Origin: an uncultured Metabacillus sp.
GTDB taxonomy: Bacteria > Bacillota > Bacilli > Bacillales > Bacillaceae
Assembly: GCF_947503125.1 (NCBI RefSeq)
Contig: NZ_CANNCR010000001.1
Location: forward strand, 1-64,000
Direction of reading: 5' to 3'
Length of the DNA stretch: 64,000 bases
Shown piece by piece: positions 17,182 to 24,941 of the stretch. How positions within the stretch are numbered: the first letter of the stretch is position 1; every line of letters starts with the position of its first letter. Made by a program: the position numbers and the translations under genes. The notes below the pieces were generated by a model. That model was not told where the DNA came from, did no database searches, and was given only the letters and a program-made list of their open reading frames with translations.

Positions 17182-19293
17182 ATGAATACAATGAATAAAA
17201 ATGCTGTTGAACTATCTAGTCCAATGTATTACAACAACAGAGAACTTAGCTGGCTTGCATTTAATAAACGCGTCCTAGAGGAAGCGCTAGATGAACGCAA
17301 TCCATTATTAGAAAGATTAAAATTTTTGGCGATATTCAGCTCAAATCTCGATGAGTTTTTTATGGTTCGTGTTGCTGGACTAAAGGATCAGGTGAAAGCA
17401 GGCTTTAATAAGCCCGAAAATAAAGCAGGAATGACACCTAAACAGCAATTAGCTGAAATAGCTGCTACAACACATTATCTGGTTGAGTTGCAATATGAAG
17501 CATTTAATAACATACTTCTGCCTTTGCTTAACCAGGAAGATATTGAATTCTTAAAGATGAATCAATTAACAACGGAACAGTTGGAAGCGATGGAAGATTA
17601 TTTTGATGAACATATTTTCCCTGTTTTAACTCCAATGGCTATTGATGCCTATCGTCCTTTTCCTATGCTGTTAAATAAAAGCTTAAATTTAGCCATTGTA
17701 ATTGAGGATCATGATGAGTATGTTGAAAATCGTTACAAAACGGCGATTGTACAAGTACCTGCAGTCTTAGATCGGTTTGTTAAGCTTGATTCATCTGCTG
17801 AAAAAGTGCAGCTAATTCTTTTAGAGGATGTCATTAGCTATTTTATTCAAAAGTTATTTAAGGGATATAAAGTTCTTTCTGTCTCTGTATTTCGGATTAC
17901 GAGAAATGCTGATATGACGATCCATGAGGAAGGGGCACGCGACCTCCTAAAAGAGATAGAAAAAGAATTGAAAAAACGAAAATGGGGAGCCGCAGTCCGG
18001 CTTGAAATCCAGCAAGACGGATTTGATCGCAATATTTTACGTTATTTAACTGAAGAGCTTGAAATACACGAAAAAGATGTTTACGAGATTGATGGTCCCT
18101 TAGACTTAACATTGCTATTTGGTTTTTATAAAGAGATGGCTAGCCTGCGGGAGCATCTAGTATATGAAGCACTCATACCTCAGCCGCCACGGGACCTTGC
18201 CTCAGATGAAGATATTTTCGAAAAGGTTTCAGAACAGGATGTTTTATTGCATCATCCATACGAATCATTTGAGCCTGTTGTTGAATTTGTTGCTGAGGCC
18301 GCTGATGATCCTGATGTATTGGCAATAAAACAAACCCTTTATCGTGTAAGCGGTGATTCTCCTGTCATTGATGCGTTAAAACGAGCAGCTGAAAATGGAA
18401 AGCAAGTAACCGTATTGGTTGAACTTAAAGCTCGTTTTGATGAAGAAAATAATGTTCAGTGGGCGAAAGAGCTTGAAAAGGCTGGATGTCATGTTATTTA
18501 TGGCATGACCTATTTAAAAACACATAGCAAGATTACACTAGTTGTAAGAAAGAAAAATAACCGAATAGAACGATTCGTCCATCTTGGTACAGGAAACTAT
18601 AATGATCAGACAGCAAAGATTTATACAGATATGGGTTTACTGACTTCAAAAAGAAAATTTGGAATTGATGCTACAAATTTCTTTAATTATCTTAGCGGCT
18701 TTACGGAAAAACCAGATTTTCACCATTTATCTGTTGCACCGTTTGATATTCGTAAAGATTTTATCAGGTTAATAGATGAGGAAATAGAATTTCATAGAAG
18801 GTTTGCAAACGGCAGAATTATTGCCAAAATGAATTCCTTAACTGATAAAGTGATTATCATGAAACTATATGAGGCATCAAATGCTGGAGTGAAAATTGAT
18901 TTAATCATTCGCGGTACATGCTGCTTGCGCCCGGGTATTAGTGGAGTTAGTGAAAATATAAAAGTTCGAAGCATTGTTGGAAGATTTTTAGAGCATAGTC
19001 GAATCTATTATTTCCATCACAATGGAGAGGAAAAAATCTTCCTTTCATCAGCTGATATGATGACACGCAATATGGAAAAACGAGTTGAGATACTATTTCC
19101 TATTTTTGAAGGCGAAATTAAAAAACGAGTGAAATATATTCTTACTAGTGCATTAGCTGATAATGTGAAAGCAAGAGAACAGGATGAATTTGGTGAATAC
19201 AATTATGTATCAAGAAAAATGGAGGAGCCTGTAATTGACAGTCAATTGCTATTGTTCAGTAAGGCTTACCAAGTAATGGATGATGAAGAGTAA
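17182..19293 (+). CDS. ppk: Polyphosphate kinase 1
   Basis: This 703-residue enzyme polymerises the gamma-phosphate of ATP into polyphosphate, reversibly. The domain order is typical: N-terminal helical domain (NRELSWLAFNKRVLEEA, LAIFSSNLDEFFMVR), a head domain, then two phospholipase D-like C-domains. These carry the catalytic histidine motifs YLKTHSKITLVV and FVHLGTGNYND and the second-domain region RNMEKRVEILFPI. The ATG at 17182 follows AAAGGGTGG; an in-frame TTG at 17155 lies upstream of this site. Tandem PhoP-like boxes suggest induction by phosphate limitation. It is followed by a long inverted repeat. Confidence 0.94.
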   Translation: MNTMNKNAVELSSPMYYNNRELSWLAFNKRVLEEALDERNPLLERLKFLAIFSSNLDEFFMVRVAGLKDQVKAGFNKPENKAGMTPKQQLAEIAATTHYLVELQYEAFNNILLPLLNQEDIEFLKMNQLTTEQLEAMEDYFDEHIFPVLTPMAIDAYRPFPMLLNKSLNLAIVIEDHDEYVENRYKTAIVQVPAVLDRFVKLDSSAEKVQLILLEDVISYFIQKLFKGYKVLSVSVFRITRNADMTIHEEGARDLLKEIEKELKKRKWGAAVRLEIQQDGFDRNILRYLTEELEIHEKDVYEIDGPLDLTLLFGFYKEMASLREHLVYEALIPQPPRDLASDEDIFEKVSEQDVLLHHPYESFEPVVEFVAEAADDPDVLAIKQTLYRVSGDSPVIDALKRAAENGKQVTVLVELKARFDEENNVQWAKELEKAGCHVIYGMTYLKTHSKITLVVRKKNNRIERFVHLGTGNYNDQTAKIYTDMGLLTSKRKFGIDATNFFNYLSGFTEKPDFHHLSVAPFDIRKDFIRLIDEEIEFHRRFANGRIIAKMNSLTDKVIIMKLYEASNAGVKIDLIIRGTCCLRPGISGVSENIKVRSIVGRFLEHSRIYYFHHNGEEKIFLSSADMMTRNMEKRVEILFPIFEGEIKKRVKYILTSALADNVKAREQDEFGEYNYVSRKMEEPVIDSQLLLFSKAYQVMDDEE

Positions 19294-19343
19294 TCGAAAA
19301 GTATGGGCAGATTCCTGTTCATTCTGATGAGGTGGAAAAAATA

Positions 19344-19430
19344 GGGCTGTCTAAAACAAAGGGTCAGTCCTCCTAAAACACAGTTTTAAACAAATTTATC
19401 AGTGAGGCAAAAACCTTATGGAGACAGCCC
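19344..19430. terminator. Long-loop terminator hairpin between ppk and ykuE
   Basis: GGGCTGTCT and AGACAGCCC are 69 bases apart, lying between convergent genes. The same GGCTGTCT stem recurs at 31671 and 33255, so it belongs to a small family. Confidence 0.65.
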
Positions 19431-19435
19431 AAAAT

Positions 19436-20308
19436 TTATGATGTTGAAAAAAGTGTAAATTGTGTGATTTCTGGTACAGATAAAAAGCGAAAAGGTAGTC
19501 TTGTTGTACCTAATCCACGATTCACATATAACTTAATCTCATCAACCTCATACATTCCTTCAGAATAAACAGATGCAAATGGTGGAGTAATAAGCGGTCC
19601 GTAAAATGGTAGTTGAATTTGTCCCCCATGACTATGTCCTGATAATTGCAAATCAACATGAAATCTCTTTGCATCCAGTGCTGCATCTGGTTCATGGGCT
19701 AGTAGGATATTAAACACATCTTTATTTAAATTCCCTAAAGTTCCTTCATAGCTTGGCTTTCCAAGCATTAAATCATCAATTCCAGCCACACCTATTTTAC
19801 TGCCATCTAGCATAGTAACGTTTGTTGCTTCGTTTTGTAATAAGATAAAGCCGGCCATTTTGATGACATTTTTATAGATATCTGTTCCATAACCGCCATG
19901 ATCATGATTACCGTAAACAGCGTATTTTCCAAACGGAGCATGTAATTTTTCAAGAACAGGAACAATTTTGTTAATTTCAGTATACTGATTTGGCTCATCC
20001 ATTAAATCACCAGTAAAAAATAAGAGATCTGGTGACAATTCATTAATCTTTTTGACTACTGTTTCTAATCTGTCTAATGTAAAGAAGTCACTTAAATGAG
20101 TATCACTGAATTGAACAATTTTAAAGCCGTCAAAGGCCACTGGAATTTTCTCATGTGTAATTGAGTGTTTCGTTATATCTAATAATGCTGGTTCAATAAA
20201 CCGTGCATAAGTATATCCTCCAGCTGCAGTAATGATGCTTCCAAAGGAAATAGAAAGAAGACCTTTTAAAAACGATCTCCTTGAATATTTTTTAGTCATC
20301 TTTACCAA
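19436..20308 (-). CDS. ykuE: Tat-exported metallophosphoesterase YkuE
   Basis: This 290-residue calcineurin-like phosphoesterase carries the metal-binding motifs FSDTHLSDF, GDLMDEP, GNHDHGG, and the SGHSHGGQ cluster near the C-terminus. The N-terminus has a twin-arginine signal (SRRSFLKG, then a hydrophobic stretch ending in AGGYTYA). B. subtilis YkuE is a known Tat substrate bound to the wall. The start is either TTG 20308 (GGAG six bases upstream) or ATG 20299; this shifts the protein by three residues and does not touch the RR motif. Confidence 0.9.
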   Translation of the reverse strand: MVKMTKKYSRRSFLKGLLSISFGSIITAAGGYTYARFIEPALLDITKHSITHEKIPVAFDGFKIVQFSDTHLSDFFTLDRLETVVKKINELSPDLLFFTGDLMDEPNQYTEINKIVPVLEKLHAPFGKYAVYGNHDHGGYGTDIYKNVIKMAGFILLQNEATNVTMLDGSKIGVAGIDDLMLGKPSYEGTLGNLNKDVFNILLAHEPDAALDAKRFHVDLQLSGHSHGGQIQLPFYGPLITPPFASVYSEGMYEVDEIKLYVNRGLGTTRLPFRFLSVPEITQFTLFSTS

Positions 20309-20381
20309 CCATTCTCCATTGTTTTATTCTCATTTAAAGTTGTTAATTTTCTTTAAAATATAAAATTTTAACATATTTTTT

Positions 20382-20482
20382 GTGTCTAGCTCCAGCGCCT
20401 AGCCCCTCTAGAAGGCAAAGAACGCCTTCTATTCATGAGCTTCTTATTTGCCCTAGGCTGATCAAGGCGCTTGCGCTTTTCT
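20382..20482 (+). repeat. Intergenic palindromic repeat, family A, copy 3 (internal deletion)
   Basis: This matches copies 1 and 2 but lacks about 22 bases, including the left arm of the inner hairpin (GTCTAGCCACTCATGAATTG). Only the outer stem can form. It lies between divergent ykuE and fadH. Confidence 0.8.
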
Positions 20483-20583
20483 TAAGTATAGCATGGTTTC
20501 AATAAGGACTCTATTTAAAAACTGAATTGTCATCTAATTGACTTTTTGATAGGAATGATTGAAAAGAAATGGTAAAATACATA

Positions 20584-20599
20584 ATGAATGGTCATTCAT
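20584..20599. promoter_or_regulatory. FadR operator upstream of fadH
   Basis: ATGAATG-GT-CATTCAT is a perfect palindrome followed by a further CATT. It matches the Bacillus FadR (YsiA) box built on TGAATGA/TCATTCA halves. It ends 25 bases before the fadH start, so FadR bound here would repress; long-chain acyl-CoA would relieve it. Confidence 0.75.
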
Positions 20600-20624
20600 T
20601 CATTTTTTCTAAGGGGGATTTATT

Positions 20625-21389
20625 ATGAAGGATAAAGTCATAATTGTTACAGGCGGTTCAAGCGGGATGGGAAAAGCGATGGCCAAGAAATTTGCGGCAG
20701 CTGGAGCGAATGTGGTCATTATTGGAAGAACCCAGGACAAATTAGAAGCAGCAAAAATGGAGATAGAATCCGTCAAAGGAGAAATAAACACAATTCAACT
20801 GGATATTCGAGATCCGGAAAAGGTTGCTCAGATGATAAAGCAGGTTGATCAGCTATATGGGAGAATCGATGCTCTTGTTAATAATGCTGCGGGTAACTTT
20901 ATCTGTCCTGCTGAAAACTTATCGATCAATGGTTGGAGATCAGTCATTGATATTGTGTTAAATGGGACATTTTATTGCAGTTCAGCAATTGGGAAGTATT
21001 GGATTGAACGAAAAACAAAAGGTGTGATTTTAAATATGATCGCTACCTATGCTTGGAATGCGGGGGCTGGAGTTATTCACTCAGCAGCAGCAAAAGCGGG
21101 TGTATTATCTATGACAAGAACATTGGCTGTTGAATGGGGTCGAAAGTATGGGATAAGGGTTAATGCCATAGCGCCAGGACCAATTGAAAGAACTGGCGGA
21201 GCAGATAAATTATGGGAGTCTGAGGAATCGGCTATGCGTACGTTAAACAGTGTCCCGCTTGGCAGACTTGGGACCCCGGAAGAAATTGCTGCGCTTGCTG
21301 TGTTTTTACTATCTGATGATGCAGCCTATATTAACGGTGAGTGTATCACGATGGATGGGGGACAATGGTTAAATCAGTTTCCATTTTAA
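20625..21389 (+). CDS. fadH: 2,4-dienoyl-CoA reductase (short-chain dehydrogenase)
   Basis: This 254-residue SDR enzyme reduces 2,4-dienoyl-CoA with NADPH, needed for beta-oxidation of polyunsaturated fatty acids. It has the cofactor motif TGGSSGMGKA, the NNAAG motif and C-terminal DGGQWLNQFPF. The region where classic SDRs have a YxxxK reads HSAAAKAG, so tyrosine is replaced, as expected for the dienoyl-CoA reductase subgroup. Length equals B. subtilis FadH. A FadR palindrome at 20584-20599 supports fatty-acid control. The partner gene fadG is absent here; ykuI follows. Confidence 0.9.
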   Translation: MKDKVIIVTGGSSGMGKAMAKKFAAAGANVVIIGRTQDKLEAAKMEIESVKGEINTIQLDIRDPEKVAQMIKQVDQLYGRIDALVNNAAGNFICPAENLSINGWRSVIDIVLNGTFYCSSAIGKYWIERKTKGVILNMIATYAWNAGAGVIHSAAAKAGVLSMTRTLAVEWGRKYGIRVNAIAPGPIERTGGADKLWESEESAMRTLNSVPLGRLGTPEEIAALAVFLLSDDAAYINGECITMDGGQWLNQFPF

Positions 21390-21509
21390 AAAAGGATGCT
21401 CTATGTAGACTTCTGTTAAATCATCCTGTAAGGGATTTCCCACCAATTATAAATAGGAATATGGTATAATCCATACGTAATCTATATAGATATAGGTGAG
21501 GGGATTGCA

Positions 21510-22724
21510 ATGGATCCATTGGATGTACTGACAAACGTAGAGAAGGTCATTCCTTATTACCAAGCGATATTTAGTGCGGATGAACAACGGGTTATCGGTT
21601 ATGAAGTTTTTGGAAGAATTCAGCATAACGATGAAATTCAAAGTTTAGGCCCTTTCTTCCAAGATGAAAATGTTCCCGATGAATATCGAATTGAGGTTGA
21701 CGACTTTATTTTACATATGGCAATTGATGAATTCTTACAATTGCAGGATCAAGAACTACTGCTTTTTATTAATCGCGATGCTAACATACTCATGCTTGAT
21801 CATGGAGAGAGTTTTCTGCAAATTTTATTAGAAAAGCAAGAAGCTGGTTTACAGCTTACTCAAATTGTACTTGAAATAACAGAGCATAATTTTAAAGGCG
21901 ATATTGAGCAGTTGTATCATCTATTAACTTATTACAGAACATATGGCATAAAAGTTGCAATTGATAATATTGGAAAGGCTAGCAGCAACTTAGATCGTAT
22001 CGTTATGCTATCTCCGGATATATTAAAAATTGATTTACAGCCATTACGACTGACATCACCATCCCAATCATATTATGATGTACTATACTCAATTTCTCTT
22101 TTAGCAAGGAAGATCGGTGCGACACTTTTATATGAGGATGTTGAAGTGAATTTTCAGCTGCAATATGCTTGGAAAAATGGCGGCAGGTATTATCAAGGAT
22201 TTTTCTTAAGCAAACCAAAGAGACAATTTATTCATCAAGATCATTGTAAGGAAAGATTGAAACAGGAATTCCAACATTATATTTCTGCAGAAAAAAGGAA
22301 GCTGGAAAGGCTTAATCACTTTACAGAAGATTTCCATCATCGAATTGATCAACTTATTTCTAAAATAAGTAAACAAAATAGTGATTACAATCAGCTTTTA
22401 AAGGAGCTTTCTGTACATCTGGATGATTGCAGTTTCCGGATCTATATTTGCGATGAAGATGGCTTTCAACAATCGGTGAATATCTATAAAAATAACGGCT
22501 GGGAAATTCAACCTAATTACTATATGAAAAATTGGAGCTGGCGCCCATACTTTTTAGCTAATATTATGAAAATGCGCTATGATAAAAAGGGTTTCCTTAG
22601 TGATGTTTATAGTGATATCGAAAAAGGCGATTTAATCCGAACATTTTCCTATCCTTTACAACAAAATCATTATCTGTTTATTGATTTATCATATGAATTT
22701 TTATATGAGAAAGAAGTCTTATAA
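21510..22724 (+). CDS. ykuI: EAL-domain c-di-GMP-binding protein YkuI
   Basis: This 404-residue cytoplasmic protein has an EAL domain (about 20-250; YEVFGR in place of the EAL triad, LEITEH and the DNIGKASSNLD region) and a C-terminal PAS-like YkuI_C domain. B. subtilis YkuI (407 residues) binds c-di-GMP with calcium, but little or no phosphodiesterase activity has been reported. It may therefore be a receptor. The start follows AGGTGAGGGG. It is separated from fadH by about 120 bases. Confidence 0.9.
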   Translation: MDPLDVLTNVEKVIPYYQAIFSADEQRVIGYEVFGRIQHNDEIQSLGPFFQDENVPDEYRIEVDDFILHMAIDEFLQLQDQELLLFINRDANILMLDHGESFLQILLEKQEAGLQLTQIVLEITEHNFKGDIEQLYHLLTYYRTYGIKVAIDNIGKASSNLDRIVMLSPDILKIDLQPLRLTSPSQSYYDVLYSISLLARKIGATLLYEDVEVNFQLQYAWKNGGRYYQGFFLSKPKRQFIHQDHCKERLKQEFQHYISAEKRKLERLNHFTEDFHHRIDQLISKISKQNSDYNQLLKELSVHLDDCSFRIYICDEDGFQQSVNIYKNNGWEIQPNYYMKNWSWRPYFLANIMKMRYDKKGFLSDVYSDIEKGDLIRTFSYPLQQNHYLFIDLSYEFLYEKEVL

Positions 22725-22823
22725 TAAAGATTTGGATAAAGCCACAGCCAAAATGGTAAAGAAAACCAAGGCATAGCTGCCTGGCTTTTTAGTCATCCTA
22801 TACATAGAAGGGGTGACTAAATA

Positions 22824-23063
22824 GTGGGCAATTTAACAATGATACTCGGTATAATTGCATTACTTATTTTAGCAGCAAGTTTAATCTATACGATCAAGGT
22901 AGGGAGACTTGTTGGGGCAAGAAAATCAAATATGGACACACAAATTAATGAAAAAGTTCAAGAACATCCTTATATGCGCAACCCTGTATTTTTGACATAC
23001 GTAATCTTCGGTATACTTGCATTAGCCTTTATTTTTTATTTGGCCTATACGGTGGTTTGGTAG
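22824..23063 (+). CDS. Small two-TM membrane protein
   Basis: This encodes 79 residues with two hydrophobic helices (about 3-25 and 56-78) joined by a charged loop (VGARKSNMDTQINEKVQEHP). The start is a GTG at 22824, 8 bases after GAAGGGGTG. Its own strong terminator follows. I do not recognise the family. The gene lies between ykuI and a secreted protein, where B. subtilis has none that I recall. Confidence 0.65.
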   Translation: MGNLTMILGIIALLILAASLIYTIKVGRLVGARKSNMDTQINEKVQEHPYMRNPVFLTYVIFGILALAFIFYLAYTVVW

Positions 23064-23088
23064 CAGCGGAATTTTCCGCTGTTTTTTT
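23064..23088 (+). terminator. Terminator after the two-TM gene
   Basis: CAGCGGAA and TTCCGCTG with a two-base loop are followed by seven T residues. Confidence 0.9.
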
Positions 23089-23250
23089 GATTAGAAAATC
23101 ATGTTTCCGGGTAGATACATATTAAATATAAAAATTGTGTCGCATTTTAAGAGTATTTTACGAACGGTTAATAGGCTTTTTTGACAAGATAGTTGTTAAA
23201 ATGAGATTAGGGAAGGAAAGGTTGTCCAGATGACGGAATAAGATGAAAGG

Positions 23251-23931
23251 ATGAGTAAGTTGAAACAAAATTTCTTAAGCTTTAGTCTACTCCTTTTGAT
23301 TGCTATTTTTTCCTTTTCACATGAAGCAACAGCAAAAGAACTTGAGGGTAACTCAAAAGCGGAAATTCTGAATCACATACAAGATGCTTTTCAAGCACAA
23401 ACTTCTTTAACTGAGAAACCAAGATCACTTTATGAAATGAGGCTAATTTTAACACCCTATTTTGAGAATGAATTGATTAAAAAATATATGGATGCAAATG
23501 TTCAACCTATAGAAGATCAATTTATTGTCTACGGGACAGATTTCCCGGTTTATACGATTCCATTCTTTAGCTATGATGAACATACAAAAGTAGTTGAAGA
23601 AGGGAATCAACGGATTATTTATGAATTTTTCCAAGCTACTTCTGATGGACCGGTTGAATATGAGGACCATTACGAGTTAGTAAAAATGCGCAAAACAAAT
23701 GGAAGTTGGAAGATCTATTCAATTGATAGTCAAAAACAAAAGCCAAAATTAGTGAAAGATACAATGAGAAGTGAAGATTATACAACATCAAACATGATTA
23801 ATAATACATCTTTTCAGCCGTTGATACAGGCTCTGAATAATGACTCTTCATTATTTAAACATTCATTTTTAAATCAAAGTAAAGTCTTATTCTTTTCCTT
23901 AATGGATGAACATTTCAAGGTAATACAGTAA
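23251..23931 (+). CDS. Secreted protein of unknown function (DUF3993-like)
   Basis: This protein of about 226 residues has an N-terminal signal peptide (hydrophobic stretch then HEATAKE, a likely cleavage site near residue 29). The mature part has a helical region followed by a beta-rich segment (VEYEDHYELVKMRK, GSWKIYSIDS), reminiscent of the small exported DUF3993 proteins of Bacillus. The start is ATG 23251 or TTG 23260; AAAGGATGAG at 23247-23256 fits the TTG. No catalytic motif is apparent. A terminator follows directly. Confidence 0.65.
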   Translation: MSKLKQNFLSFSLLLLIAIFSFSHEATAKELEGNSKAEILNHIQDAFQAQTSLTEKPRSLYEMRLILTPYFENELIKKYMDANVQPIEDQFIVYGTDFPVYTIPFFSYDEHTKVVEEGNQRIIYEFFQATSDGPVEYEDHYELVKMRKTNGSWKIYSIDSQKQKPKLVKDTMRSEDYTTSNMINNTSFQPLIQALNNDSSLFKHSFLNQSKVLFFSLMDEHFKVIQ

Positions 23932-23936
23932 AAAGT

Positions 23937-23961
23937 GGGAGGCGGGAAGCCTCTCTTTTTT
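23937..23961 (+). terminator. Terminator after the secreted-protein gene
   Basis: GGGAGGC and GCCTCTC form a 7-bp stem followed by a T-rich tail. Confidence 0.85.
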
Positions 23962-23992
23962 ATAGGAAAGTATAAAATTTTAACCTAGTTTT

Positions 23993-24116
23993 AGTGTCTT
24001 GCTCCAGCGCCTAGCCCTTCTAGGGTCTAGCCACTCATGAATAGAAGTCAAAGAACGTTTTCTATTCATGAGCGTTTTATTTGCCTTAGGCTGATCAAGG
24101 CGCTTGCGCTTTTTTA
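23993..24116 (+). repeat. Intergenic palindromic repeat, family A, copy 4
   Basis: This full-length copy has about ten substitutions relative to copy 1. Several are paired changes in the inner stem (GAAGTCAAAGAACGTTTTC), so that arm is partly weakened. A family B element follows after only two bases. Confidence 0.8.
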
Positions 24117-24117
24117 T

Positions 24118-24288
24118 AATATCAGAATTTATATATTTTCTTAACATAGCTTGCGTTTCTGAATCTAGCTCCAGGCGCCATCGGCTCGAGGTCATAAGTC
24201 AAACAGGAATTGAAGGTAAAGTACACCTTCTATTCCTGTTTGCCTTATGCTTGTCGCCGATAGGCAGGCGCCTTGCGCTTTTTTTATT
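24118..24288 (+). repeat. Intergenic repeat, family B, copy 1
   Basis: This approximately 170-bp element begins ATATCAGAATTTATATATTT and contains AATCTAGCTCCAGGCGCCAT, an inner inverted repeat (ACAGGAAT-GAAGGT against ACCTTCTATTCCTGT) and an outer one (AGGCGCCATCGGC against GCCGATAGGCAGGCGCCT), ending in GCGC and a T run. A copy at 38794-38964 differs at only two positions. Confidence 0.85.
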
Positions 24289-24338
24289 TAGTGTTGTTTG
24301 CATATATAAAATTAAATTTAAAAAATCATAAAAAACTG

Positions 24339-24367
24339 TTGACAATGAAACTGATAATCATTATCAT
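24339..24367 (+). promoter_or_regulatory. Sigma-A promoter overlapped by a perfect Fur box
   Basis: TTGACA at 24339-24344 and TATCAT at 24362-24367 are 17 bases apart. The Fur 7-1-7 palindrome TGATAATCATTATCA occupies 24352-24366 without mismatch and covers the spacer and -10. Iron-loaded Fur should block this promoter. Confidence 0.85.
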
Positions 24368-24373
24368 TATAAA

Positions 24374-24557
24374 TGAGAAAGGTAATCAATTAAGTTCTTG
24401 TTTTACATACTGCTCTGGTAGGTGTGTAAAGGTTAATTGTTTCATTCACCCTTGTAAACAATTAACGCTGGAATTTGATTAGTCATGAACTCTCGATTTT
24501 CCCCAAACCCCTTTTAATAGAACGGAAAAAAGCTTGGCTGGTCACCAAGCTTTTTTT
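24374..24557 (+). ncRNA. Candidate Fur-controlled small RNA (FsrA-like)
   Basis: The unit runs from the start expected for the Fur-controlled promoter to an intrinsic terminator at 24526-24557, about 184 nt. It has no plausible translated ORF. It contains a perfect 11-bp hairpin (GTTAATTGTTT/AAACAATTAAC, 24432-24466) with loop CATTCACCCTTGT, and then a single-stranded C-rich stretch TTTTCCCCAAACCCC. C-rich segments that pair with Shine-Dalgarno sequences are the hallmark of B. subtilis FsrA, the iron-sparing sRNA. As I recall, FsrA is encoded between ykuI and ykuJ, which is also the location here. It is longer than B. subtilis FsrA (about 84 nt), so identity is not proven. Confidence 0.6.
24526..24557 (+). 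terminator. Terminator of the Fur-controlled RNA
   Basis: AAAAAAGCTTGG and CCAAGCTTTTTT form a 12-bp stem around CTGGTCA, with seven T residues. Confidence 0.9.
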
Positions 24558-24586
24558 CATGTGTCTTTTTAAAAAGGTATGAAAAA

Positions 24587-24652
24587 ATTGAAGGTAAAGA
24601 ACGCCTTCTATTCTTATTTGCTCGAGGCTGATCAGTGCGCTTGCGCTTTTAT
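24587..24652 (+). repeat. Truncated family A repeat
   Basis: Only the right half of the family A repeat is present, beginning ATTGAAGGTAAAGAACGCC and ending GTGCGCTTGCGCTTTT. It abuts the 3' end of the glutaredoxin-like gene. Confidence 0.7.
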
Positions 24653-24662
24653 GATATTGCTC

Positions 24663-24899
24663 TTAGAGTTCTAAAAGTTCCTCAAGTTTTTTTAAATCAA
24701 ATCCGGTTACTACTTGATCGTCCACGGTAATTGTAGGAGTTGATGTTGATTCAAGTTCATATACTAATTTGTCACGTGCTTCTGTGTCAACACTAATATC
24801 TTTTTCAATGTATGAAACATGATGGTGATTTAAAAATTGTTTCACAACTTGGCAGGGTGGACAGCTCGGCTGTGTATATACTGTTACTACCTTTTCCAT
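24663..24899 (-). CDS. Glutaredoxin-like (NrdH-type) thiol oxidoreductase
   Basis: This 78-residue thioredoxin-fold protein has the redox motif CPPC in VYTQPSCPPCQVVKQFL, the cis-proline segment TSTPTITV and the GFD motif. It could reduce disulfides, for example for ribonucleotide reductase, but no nrd gene is nearby. ATG 24899 follows GGAGTG at a suitable spacing. It lies 43 bases downstream of the MBL-fold gene on the same strand and may be cotranscribed with it. Confidence 0.85.
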   Translation of the reverse strand: MEKVVTVYTQPSCPPCQVVKQFLNHHHVSYIEKDISVDTEARDKLVYELESTSTPTITVDDQVVTGFDLKKLEELLEL

Positions 24900-24941
24900 A
24901 TTAATCACTCCAAACACTTCATTTTTCAACAAAACCTTTTG

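Noticed and set aside
24273-24482. A 69-codon frame with a cysteine-rich end over the Fur-controlled region
   Set aside because: Its start codons lie upstream of the Fur promoter's transcription start, it has no ribosome site, and it runs through the promoter and a repeat. The sRNA explanation fits better.
3609-24652. CRISPR array
   Set aside because: The repeats are about 120 bp, kilobases apart, palindromic and separated by genes; no cas genes or regular spacers are present.
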